Of a stretch of DNA of 10,125 nt, positions 1 to 6,046 are shown one piece after another. The number at the start of each line of letters is the position of its first letter. Position 1 is the first letter of the stretch. The position numbers and the translations under genes were made by a program. The notes beneath the pieces were generated by a model. It was not told where the DNA came from, ran no database searches, and worked only from the letters and a program-made list of their open reading frames with translations. Source of the DNA: Bacillota bacterium (lineage in GTDB: Bacteria > Bacillota > Clostridia > Peptostreptococcales > Anaerovoracaceae); NCBI GenBank assembly GCA_016284485.1, contig JAEEOX010000128.1, forward strand, positions 1 through 10,125. The letters run 5' to 3'.

Positions 1-99
1 GTTAAGCTTATGTAGATCGTCGGTCTCCTCTGAAAATATCTTGACCAGATAGAGCATCTTAAGTTTCTGATTGTCGCCCTTGCGTTCTTTGCCTGCCAT
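1..99 (-). CDS. N-terminus of a probable WYL-domain transcriptional regulator (partial)
   Basis: This gene is cut by the left window edge, leaving 33 codons that begin MAGKERKGDNQKLKMLYLVK. A GGAGG ribosome binding site lies just upstream of the ATG at 99. The pattern of a charged start, then NQKLKMLYLVKIF and a run of E/D, is what I associate with the winged-helix N-terminus of WYL-domain regulators common in Clostridia. In those proteins it precedes a DNA-binding domain and a C-terminal WYL ligand-sensing domain. That match is from memory of the family, and the diagnostic WYL domain lies outside the window. If the call is right, the protein binds DNA in the cytoplasm and may regulate itself through the palindrome in its promoter. 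Its direction is divergent from the small gene at 324. Confidence 0.6.
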   Translation of the reverse strand, partial: MAGKERKGDNQKLKMLYLVKIFSEETDDLHKLN

Positions 100-142
100 G
101 GCTTTCCTCCCTGGAAAAGAATGGACCTAAACTTACATTTTA

Positions 143-171
143 AGTATATCATGAAAAGGTCATGAGATAAA
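143..171 (-). promoter_or_regulatory. Probable sigma-A promoter of the WYL-type regulator gene
   Basis: Read on the minus strand, a TATACT -10 element (143-148) is separated by 17 bp from a weak TTTATC -35 element (166-171). The predicted start near 136 would give a leader of about 36 nt before the ATG at 99. Spacing and the -10 match are good; the -35 is poor, which suits a promoter that is weak or controlled by an activator or repressor. Confidence 0.5.
149..165. promoter_or_regulatory. Palindromic operator candidate in the promoter spacer
   Basis: TCATGA, five bases, TCATGA forms a 17-bp inverted repeat. It fills exactly the spacer between the -35 and -10 elements of the regulator promoter. 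A dimeric repressor bound here would block RNA polymerase, so autorepression by the downstream regulator is the simplest reading. The half-site is itself a 6-bp palindrome, so the repeat could also be read as direct. The inverted repeat is seen directly; its role is inferred. Confidence 0.4.
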
Positions 172-220
172 GAGTTAAGTCCAAAAAACGGGACAGGACG
201 AGGGCTATTTTATGAAATGC

Positions 221-298
221 AGGGTGGGGAAAGAGATGCTCTTCGCCTGATCATGGGAGAAGCTGAGAATGGCAGGGGATGCTGTGAGTACCCACCCT
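221..298 (+). repeat. 8-bp inverted repeat enclosing the leader of the small ORF
   Basis: AGGGTGGG at 221-228 is perfectly complementary to CCCACCCT at 291-298. In RNA this would close a domain of about 78 nt that ends 7 nt before the ribosome binding site of the gene at 324. Inside it, AAGAG (231-235) and CTCTT (239-243) form a small hairpin. I do not recognise a known riboswitch here. No convincing promoter was found upstream on the plus strand, so whether this region is transcribed is uncertain. Confidence 0.3.
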
Positions 299-323
299 TG
301 TTTTCAGGAGGAGGTTGAACAGG

Positions 324-593
324 ATGGAAGACCGGAGTTTCAGTATTTACAGTGAAAGATATGCCAGCATGAAAGGGGAGATCAGGAACGGCTGTCTTCA
401 CATCGAATCGGATGTTTACGGTGATTACTACGGCAGCGAAGCCCACTACACACTGGTCGAAGCGGAGACCGAGAGATTGTTCTCCATTATATCCCCGGAT
501 GACTTCATTGCGCTCTGCAGAGAAGGGCATGTGAAGGGAATGTTGGATCTCTTCGAGACAAACAACATTGACTACAGCAGTTACGTGTTCTGA
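324..593 (+). CDS. Small acidic protein of unknown function (89 aa)
   Basis: This is an intact 89-codon gene starting MEDRSFSIYSERYASMKGE and ending in DYSSYVF. I place the start at the ATG at 324 because the AGGAGGAGG at 306-314 is correctly spaced for it; an upstream in-frame TTG at 315 directly abuts that site and is unlikely. The protein is soluble and acidic, with about 17 Asp/Glu against about 7 Lys/Arg, and has no signal peptide or membrane segment. Its layout is a polar beta-like N-terminal half (GEIRNGCLHIESDVYGDYYGS), then a helical segment around TERLFSIISPDDF and an aromatic C-terminus. It loosely recalls small uncharacterised Firmicute proteins ending in an aromatic strand, but I cannot name a family or function. 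It converges on gpmI across a shared terminator and appears monocistronic. Confidence 0.7.
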   Translation: MEDRSFSIYSERYASMKGEIRNGCLHIESDVYGDYYGSEAHYTLVEAETERLFSIISPDDFIALCREGHVKGMLDLFETNNIDYSSYVF

Positions 594-606
594 CTGCCAG
601 AATTTA

Positions 607-638
607 AAAACTGCCGGCTGGTTCCAGCCGGCAGTTTT
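607..638. terminator. Bidirectional intrinsic terminator between the small ORF and gpmI
   Basis: A perfect hairpin: CTGCCGGCTGG (611-621) and CCAGCCGGCAG (624-634) around TT, extended by AAAA (607-610) pairing with TTTT (635-638). Each strand thus has a GC-rich stem followed by a short U-run. It lies 13 nt after the stop codon of the plus-strand gene and 14 nt past the stop of the minus-strand gpmI, so it can end both transcripts. Confidence 0.9.
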
Positions 639-652
639 AAGTCTGTATTTCG

Positions 653-2254
653 TTATTTCATCAGCACTTCGCCGGTCATCTCGGGCGGTATGTCTATACC
701 CATGAGATACAGCAGGGTTGGAGCCAGATCCGCCAGCTTGCCTTCTCCGGAGAGGCCGTACTCGTTGAATTCGTGCACATCGTCCGATACGTAGCAGAGG
801 GGCACCGGGTTGGTGGTGTGAGCCGTAAAGGGTTTGCCTTCCTCATCCAGCATGCGGTCGCTGTTTCCGTGGTCAGCGGTGATCAGCAGCTGACCGCCGG
901 CCTTAAGGATGGCCTCAACAATGTCGTTCACCAGCCTGTCCAGAGTCTCCACAGCCTTGATTGCAGCTTCCAGAACTCCGGTGTGACCCACCATGTCGGA
1001 GTTTGCGAAGTTCAGTATGATAAGGTCGTATTTTGCGCGGCCATCCTCACGTTTTGAAAGGATCTCCGTAATTACCTTCTCAGCGACTTCCGGAGCGCTC
1101 ATCTCAGGCTGGAGGTCGTAGGTGGCCACCTTGGGGGAGGGCACAAGTATCCTGTCCTCGCCGGGGTTGGGCTCCTCAACGCCGCCGTTGAAGAAGAAGG
1201 TGACGTGAGCGTACTTCTCGGTCTCCGCGATCCTCAGCTGCCTGAGGCCCAGGCTGGATACATATTCACCCAGAGTGTTCCTTATGGTCTCCGGAGGGAA
1301 TGCCACCTCCACGTTGGGCATCTCTGCGTCATACTGAGTCATGCAGACGTAGACCAGATCATTTATGATCTTTTTGCGGGTGAAACCGCCCATGCCGCCT
1401 TCTGATGCCGGCTTCTCGAAGTCCGGGTCCACGAAGGCTCTGGTCAGCTCTCTGGCCCTGTCGGGTCTGAAGTTGCAGAATATGATGGAATCGCCGTCCT
1501 TGATCCAGCCGTGTTTAACCGTCATGGCCGGCAGTATGAATTCGTCGGTGACGTCCACGTCGTAGGAGGCCTGCATCAGGTTCTCCGCATTGGAACCGGC
1601 GGTCCAGGCCACTATGTCGGGAACTGTCAGACAATCGTAGGCCAGCTGCACTCTGTCCCAGCGCTTGTCACGGTCCATGGCGTAGTATCTGCCGGACACC
1701 ATGCCCACCTTGCCGAGACCCACCTCAGCCATGTACGCCTCGATCTCGTGAATGTAGCCTTTGCCTGAAGTGGGGGGCACGTCGCGGCCGTCCATGAAGC
1801 AGTGGACGTAGAGATTCCTGATGCCCTTGTCCTTTGCCAGTCTGATGGCAGCCTTGATGTGATCTATGTGGCTGTGCACTCCGCCGTCGGACATGAGTCC
1901 GAAGAGATGCAGAGCTTGGTCCGGATTGGCCTTCTGGTTCTCCAGCACGTGGTCGATGGCGTGGTTCAGAGCGGGGTTAGCCTGGAATCTGCCGTCCTTT
2001 GTGGCCTTGGTAATGTTGGTGAGCTCCTGGTAAACGATGCGGCCTGCGCCGATGTTCAGATGGCCCACTTCTGAGTTTCCCATCTGTCCGTCGGGGAGTC
2101 CCACGTACTCGCCTGAAGCGTTTATGCTTGTGAAGGGACGGCTCCCGAAGATCCTGTCGAGGTTGGGGGTGTCAGCCAGTTTGATGGCGTTGCCGTAGTC
2201 GTCGGGATTCAGACCGAATCCGTCCAGTATCATTAACATGGTAGGTGTTTTCAT
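653..2254 (-). CDS. gpmI: 2,3-bisphosphoglycerate-independent phosphoglycerate mutase
   Basis: GpmI interconverts 3- and 2-phosphoglycerate in glycolysis and gluconeogenesis in the cytoplasm, using two metal ions (commonly Mn2+) and a phosphoserine intermediate. The 533-aa protein is full length, slightly longer than the roughly 510-aa Bacillus-type enzymes. Visible active-site elements are Asp11 in MILDGFGLN, the nucleophile Ser61 in GQMGNSEVGH, HCFMDGRDVPP, GRYYAMDRDKRWDR, NFRPDRARE, Asp420 and His424 in NSDMVGHTG, and Asp461-His462 in TADHGNSD. All expected metal and substrate residues seem present, so it should be active. The ATG at 2254 follows a strong AGGAGG ribosome binding site. The gene stands alone, divergent from addA, rather than sitting in a gap-pgk-tpi-gpmI-eno cluster, so it is probably controlled by its own promoter. 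Confidence 0.97.
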   Translation of the reverse strand: MKTPTMLMILDGFGLNPDDYGNAIKLADTPNLDRIFGSRPFTSINASGEYVGLPDGQMGNSEVGHLNIGAGRIVYQELTNITKATKDGRFQANPALNHAIDHVLENQKANPDQALHLFGLMSDGGVHSHIDHIKAAIRLAKDKGIRNLYVHCFMDGRDVPPTSGKGYIHEIEAYMAEVGLGKVGMVSGRYYAMDRDKRWDRVQLAYDCLTVPDIVAWTAGSNAENLMQASYDVDVTDEFILPAMTVKHGWIKDGDSIIFCNFRPDRARELTRAFVDPDFEKPASEGGMGGFTRKKIINDLVYVCMTQYDAEMPNVEVAFPPETIRNTLGEYVSSLGLRQLRIAETEKYAHVTFFFNGGVEEPNPGEDRILVPSPKVATYDLQPEMSAPEVAEKVITEILSKREDGRAKYDLIILNFANSDMVGHTGVLEAAIKAVETLDRLVNDIVEAILKAGGQLLITADHGNSDRMLDEEGKPFTAHTTNPVPLCYVSDDVHEFNEYGLSGEGKLADLAPTLLYLMGIDIPPEMTGEVLMK

Positions 2255-2319
2255 GTTTTCCTCCTGTTGAAGGGTGAGATATCTGCGAGTCCGATTTTTG
2301 AAACACCCGCAGTGTTACT

Positions 2320-2346
2320 ATCATACCACAAAATATCAGGTTTCAA
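2320..2346 (-). promoter_or_regulatory. Probable gpmI promoter with extended -10
   Basis: On the minus strand, TATGAT (2320-2325) is preceded directly by TGG, giving an extended -10. TTGAAA (2341-2346), five of six matches to the -35 consensus, lies 15 bp upstream. The spacing is short, which an extended -10 can tolerate. The predicted transcript starts near 2313, and a 5-bp hairpin (AACAC 2302-2306 with GTGTT 2312-2316) would sit at its 5' end. Confidence 0.5.
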
Positions 2347-2368
2347 AAGCCACCAAATATTGTATAAT
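2341..2368 (+). promoter_or_regulatory. Possible addA promoter
   Basis: A perfect TATAAT lies at 2363-2368, with only a weak TTTCAA 16 bp upstream (2341-2346). That hexamer is the reverse complement of the gpmI -35 element, so the two divergent promoters would overlap. The predicted start near 2375 leaves only about 9 nt before the addA ATG, implying a near-leaderless transcript or another, unseen promoter. Confidence 0.4.
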
Positions 2369-2383
2369 GTAACGGGTGACGAA

Positions 2384-5300
2384 ATGACACAGAAATGGAC
2401 AGAAAAACAGAACAGAGCCATAGTTTCCAGGGGCAAAAGCCTCATGGTCTCTGCCGCCGCGGGCTCAGGCAAGACGGCGGTCATGGTGGAGCGTATCAAG
2501 CGCCTCGTACTGAGCGGCGAATGCTCGGTGGACAGGATGCTGGTGGTGACCTTCACGGATGCGGCCGCCAGTGAGATGAAGCAGAGGATAGAGGCTGCGC
2601 TCACCGATTCCATCAAGGATCCCGCCAACGCTTCCAAGGGGGAGTATCTGAGGCGGCAGCTGGATCTTTTGCCCATGGCCAACATAAGCACATTCCACTC
2701 GTTCTCCCTGGAGGTCATCAGGAAGTTCTTCTTCGTCATAGGCTGCGAGCCCAACATGAAGATACTGGACGACCCCACCAAGGCCATGCTCAGGGAAAAG
2801 GCCATGGACGAGATGTTCGAGGAGAAGTATGAGTCCGGGGATCCGGCGTTCTACGCGCTTCTGGATAAGTTCACCAACGACAGGTCCGACAGGGATCTGA
2901 GGGACATGGTGGAGGCCCTGAGCAAAAGACTGGAGAGCCTTCCCGAGCCTGATAAGTGGCTCCGGGGCAGGATAGACGAGGCGGAAGGCTCCTATGATGA
3001 GTTCCTGGCGGGACCCGTCATCAGGGGCATGTTTGAGAATGCGGAGAAGATAGCTTCAGAGGCAGTGAAACTCGCATTGCAGGAGAAGGCCTACGCAGTA
3101 AAGAGAGGCCTTAAGATCGCAGGTGATCTGGCGGATTCCGACATCGGGAGAGCCGCCGCGCTTAAGCGCGCTCTTGACGAGAGAGACTGGGACAGCGCCA
3201 AGGCTGAGGTGGACGGCATCGCCTTTGATGCCCAGCCCAAGTCTGCCTTCGCGGAAGCCTCCAATCCCGGTCATTCCAAAGATGAACTTGAGGTCATGAA
3301 AAAATACATTCAGGGCCTCAGGGACAGCATGAGAGATCAGCTCAAGGCCGTGAAGGCCATCTTCGCCAACGATCTCAGGACCCTCTATGATGACCAGACC
3401 CAGGTAGCGCAGGACGTGAGAGATCTGGCTGAACTCACCGCCGATTACAGGGCGAGGTTCGCCGCTCTCAAGCAGGAGAGAGGAGCCATGGACTTCGATG
3501 ACATGCAGCTCTACTGCTATCAGATCCTTGGACACGATGAGGCTGCGGACTATTACCGCCGCAAGTTCAAATACGTCTTCGTGGACGAGTATCAGGACTC
3601 CAATACTCTTCAGGAGGAACTGATCAGCAGGGTCATCAGTCCTGACCGGGACAATCTGTTCACCGTAGGCGATGTGAAGCAGAGCATATACAAGTTCAGG
3701 CTGGCGGAACCTGAGATATTCAGGAAAAGATACGAAAACTACAAGGAAGAATACAGACTGAAGGGGGAAGCCTCCCTTCAGGAAAAGATAGATCTCAACT
3801 CCAACTTCAGGTCCAAGAGGAGCGTGATCGACTTCGTGAACATGATATTCTCGGACATAATGCCGGGATATGACGAGGACGCCGCTCTCTACCCGGGGGA
3901 TGAGACCAGCTGCGACAGGCTGAACTACACCCCGAAACTTTACCTGGCAAAGGAGACCTGGGACGAGGATGCGGACGACGCCCTCAAGGAATACCAGAAG
4001 ACGGAGAAGGAAGCTCTGCTGGCTGCAGAGCTCATCAGGCGATATCTGGGGAAACCCATCTACGACGCCAAGAGGAAGTGCGAGAGACCTCTGGAAAAGA
4101 GGGACATAGTTATTTTGCTCCGGTCCGTGAAGAACACCGGGGATCAGTTCTACGACGTCCTGACCAGAAAGGGCATCGCAAGTTACGTGGACGACAGCAA
4201 GGGATTCTTCGACACCATAGAGATCACGGTGTTCACGTCCCTTCTGAGGATCATAGACAACTTCAAGCAGGACGTGGAGCTCATGAGCGTCATGAGGTCT
4301 GAGATCTTCGGCTTCTCGGTGAACGAGATGGCTGAGATCAGGATCTGCTTCAAGGACGGGCACTACAGTCAGGCCTTCCTTAACTATGCGGAGTCCGGGC
4401 GGGTGACCGCCATTAAGGAAAAGTGTGCCGCCGCTCTGGAGAAACTGGAGGAATGGCGGGAGTCTGCAAGAATGCTTCCTCTGGAAGAGTTCATGTGGAA
4501 GCTCATGCTTGATACCGGGTTCTACATGGCCATGGGAAGCATGCCTTCGGGCTACAGGAGACAGGCCAATCTCAGGCTTCTGCTGGACAGGGCTCTTAAG
4601 TACAGGACCGGCCTGGGCCGTGGCCTCTACGGGTTCCTCAGGTACATGGAGCACATGGAGCGCGACGAGCTGGAAGCCGGCGAATCCAAGGTCATCAGCG
4701 AGAACGAAGATGCGGTCAGGATCATGACCATCCACCACTCCAAGGGACTGGAGTTCCCCATGGTGATCCTTTCCTGCTTCGGAAGGAAGCTGAACTACAG
4801 GAGCAACACCGGAAACAAGCTGGCTGTGGACAAGGACCTGGGCATCGGAATGTCCTGGGTGGACCGCAGCAGGAACCTGTTCAGGAAGACCGCTCTCCAG
4901 CAGATCATCGAGCAGAAGGCCAGAGATGAATCGGTGGAAGAAGAGAAACGAATGATGTACGTTGCCATGACAAGGGCCGAGGATATTTTGCTCCTGACGG
5001 CTCTGTCATCCGATCCGGAAAAGACCGTGACGGACGCGGGCATAGGAAACAGAAGCGATTATTCTTTCCTGAAGATGTGCGGAGACATAATATTCGGGGA
5101 TCCGAAGCACTATGAGATCGTGAAGGACGATGTGCTTATAATGAGCCACTCCAGGAACAAGAGGCAGCGCAGCAGGGCACTCAGCGTGCTGGACAGCCCG
5201 GCGGTGGAGCCCGACGCGGAAACTGAGAGGATCATGGGCTATGCTTATCCCTATGAGGATCAGCAGAGGGTCAGGTCCAGATATTCAGTAAGCGAACTGA

Positions 5301-5878
5301 ACGAGCGGGGAAGGGAGGAACCCTTCAGGTTCGATGCGTCTGTGCCCCGCGTCGCGGAAGAGACCACCATGAGCGCCGCTCGAATCGGTACCGTGACCCA
5401 CAGCGTGCTGGAGAAGCTAGACTTCCTGAAGGTTGGAGCACTCAGCCCCGAAGAGGGGACGGCTGAGGTGGACAGGCTGATCTCGGAGATGGTGGAGGGA
5501 GAGTATCTGACGCCGGAAGAGGGTGAAGCCGTCGACGCCGGGAAGATCTATGAGTTCGCCGCGTCACCTCTTGGCAGAAGGATAGCTGCTGCTCAGGAAA
5601 ACGGGACGCTGAGAAGGGAGAGATCCTTCGTGCTCAGGACCGATGTGGACGGTCAGGAAGCCACTGTACAGGGAATGATAGACTGTTTCTTCGAGGAGGA
5701 CGGGCGTGCGGTCCTGGTGGACTACAAGACCACCGCTCCCAGGAACGTTCCCGGTGTAAAAGAGCGCTACAGCGTGCAGATGGACATATACAAAAAAGCC
5801 ATCACTCTGGCCACCGGACTGGAGGTATCGGAGGCCTACCTTTACCTTACAAATCTGGGTCTCACGGTGGACATGTGA
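2384..5878 (+). CDS. addA: ATP-dependent helicase/nuclease subunit A (AddA)
   Basis: AddA is the UvrD-like helicase plus nuclease subunit of the AddAB complex, the Firmicute counterpart of RecBCD that resects double-strand breaks for RecA. At 1164 aa it is close to the usual 1200 or so. Helicase motifs in order: Q motif WTEKQNRAI (5-13), Walker A AAAGSGKT (24-31), Walker B VDEYQD (400-405), GDVKQS (429-434), LNSNFRS (471-477), TIHHSKGLEF (782-791) and VAMTRAED (860-867). The C-terminal RecB-type nuclease is intact, with His1006, Asp1100, Asp1113-Tyr-Lys1115 and Gln1132-x3-Tyr1136. I start at the ATG at 2384, right before the Q motif; the longer in-frame reading from 2267 adds a non-family N-terminus. 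The ribosome binding site is weak (GGGTG). No addB lies next to it: gpmI diverges upstream and gdhA has its own promoter downstream. Confidence 0.95.
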   Translation: MTQKWTEKQNRAIVSRGKSLMVSAAAGSGKTAVMVERIKRLVLSGECSVDRMLVVTFTDAAASEMKQRIEAALTDSIKDPANASKGEYLRRQLDLLPMANISTFHSFSLEVIRKFFFVIGCEPNMKILDDPTKAMLREKAMDEMFEEKYESGDPAFYALLDKFTNDRSDRDLRDMVEALSKRLESLPEPDKWLRGRIDEAEGSYDEFLAGPVIRGMFENAEKIASEAVKLALQEKAYAVKRGLKIAGDLADSDIGRAAALKRALDERDWDSAKAEVDGIAFDAQPKSAFAEASNPGHSKDELEVMKKYIQGLRDSMRDQLKAVKAIFANDLRTLYDDQTQVAQDVRDLAELTADYRARFAALKQERGAMDFDDMQLYCYQILGHDEAADYYRRKFKYVFVDEYQDSNTLQEELISRVISPDRDNLFTVGDVKQSIYKFRLAEPEIFRKRYENYKEEYRLKGEASLQEKIDLNSNFRSKRSVIDFVNMIFSDIMPGYDEDAALYPGDETSCDRLNYTPKLYLAKETWDEDADDALKEYQKTEKEALLAAELIRRYLGKPIYDAKRKCERPLEKRDIVILLRSVKNTGDQFYDVLTRKGIASYVDDSKGFFDTIEITVFTSLLRIIDNFKQDVELMSVMRSEIFGFSVNEMAEIRICFKDGHYSQAFLNYAESGRVTAIKEKCAAALEKLEEWRESARMLPLEEFMWKLMLDTGFYMAMGSMPSGYRRQANLRLLLDRALKYRTGLGRGLYGFLRYMEHMERDELEAGESKVISENEDAVRIMTIHHSKGLEFPMVILSCFGRKLNYRSNTGNKLAVDKDLGIGMSWVDRSRNLFRKTALQQIIEQKARDESVEEEKRMMYVAMTRAEDILLLTALSSDPEKTVTDAGIGNRSDYSFLKMCGDIIFGDPKHYEIVKDDVLIMSHSRNKRQRSRALSVLDSPAVEPDAETERIMGYAYPYEDQQRVRSRYSVSELNERGREEPFRFDASVPRVAEETTMSAARIGTVTHSVLEKLDFLKVGALSPEEGTAEVDRLISEMVEGEYLTPEEGEAVDAGKIYEFAASPLGRRIAAAQENGTLRRERSFVLRTDVDGQEATVQGMIDCFFEEDGRAVLVDYKTTAPRNVPGVKERYSVQMDIYKKAITLATGLEVSEAYLYLTNLGLTVDM

Positions 5879-5904
5879 GGGCTTCAGAAATGTACTGAAA
5901 AATA

Positions 5905-5970
5905 AACATGGTCGGCAACTTGTCCATGTTGTTGACAATGTTCTCATAGGGTGTTAAAACTTTACATGGA
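5905..5970. promoter_or_regulatory. Triplicated ACATGG half-sites around the gdhA promoter
   Basis: ACATGG occurs at 5906-5911 (plus), 5924-5929 (as CCATGT, minus) and 5964-5969 (plus). The first two form an inverted repeat AACATGG/CCATGTT with a 12-nt centre. The second and third form a 7-bp inverted repeat TCCATGT/ACATGGA that brackets the -35 and -10 elements. This arrangement would suit binding of a dimeric regulator upstream of and at the transcription start. The first pair could also act as a weak hairpin after addA, but it has no U-run. Confidence 0.35.
5932..5960 (+). promoter_or_regulatory. Strong gdhA promoter
   Basis: A perfect TTGACA -35 (5932-5937) is followed after 17 bp by TAAAAC (5955-5960). 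TGT directly precedes the -10, giving the extended -10 arrangement. Transcription should start near 5967, leaving a leader of about 80 nt. A perfect -35, ideal spacing and the extension suggest high expression, as expected for glutamate dehydrogenase in amino-acid-fermenting anaerobes. Confidence 0.75.
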
Positions 5971-5971
5971 G

Positions 5972-6009
5972 ACAAAATCCAAATGTTTTTTGTGCCCTTT
6001 TTTAAGGGC
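5972..6009 (+). other. Two adjacent hairpins in the gdhA 5' leader
   Basis: ACAAAA (5972-5977) pairs with TTTTGT (5988-5993), and directly next to it GCCCTT (5994-5999) pairs with AAGGGC (6004-6009) around TTTT. The two stems abut and could stack coaxially. The second is not followed by a U-run, so it is not a standard terminator. It may protect the transcript or bind a regulator; I recognise no known riboswitch. Confidence 0.3.
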
Positions 6010-6046
6010 TGTATGTATCAAATAAATTGTGAAAAGGAGAATCGCA

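Noticed and set aside
241..270. CCTGATC (246-252) and CTGAGA (263-268), words typical of TPP riboswitches
   Set aside because: They occur in the reverse of the TPP order and without the rest of the conserved core, so I take them as coincidence.
210..530. A 106-codon minus-strand frame overlapping the small gene at 324
   Set aside because: The plus-strand gene has a strong ribosome binding site and a proper terminator; the minus frame has no convincing start signal and a Pro/Ser-rich shadow-like sequence.
3056..4738. A 560-codon open frame on the minus strand inside addA
   Set aside because: It is a shadow of the high-GC codon pattern of addA: no ribosome binding site, low-complexity His/Val/Leu-rich translation with no recognisable domain, and addA on the other strand carries every family motif.
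5905..5930. Hairpin AACATGG/CCATGTT as a terminator for addA
   Set aside because: The loop is 12 nt, the stem is only 7 bp, and no U-run follows; it fits better as part of the repeated half-sites at the gdhA promoter.
5908..5949. A 13-codon ORF (MVGNLSMLLTMFS) between addA and gdhA
   Set aside because: It has no ribosome binding site and lies mostly upstream of the predicted gdhA transcription start, overlapping the promoter.
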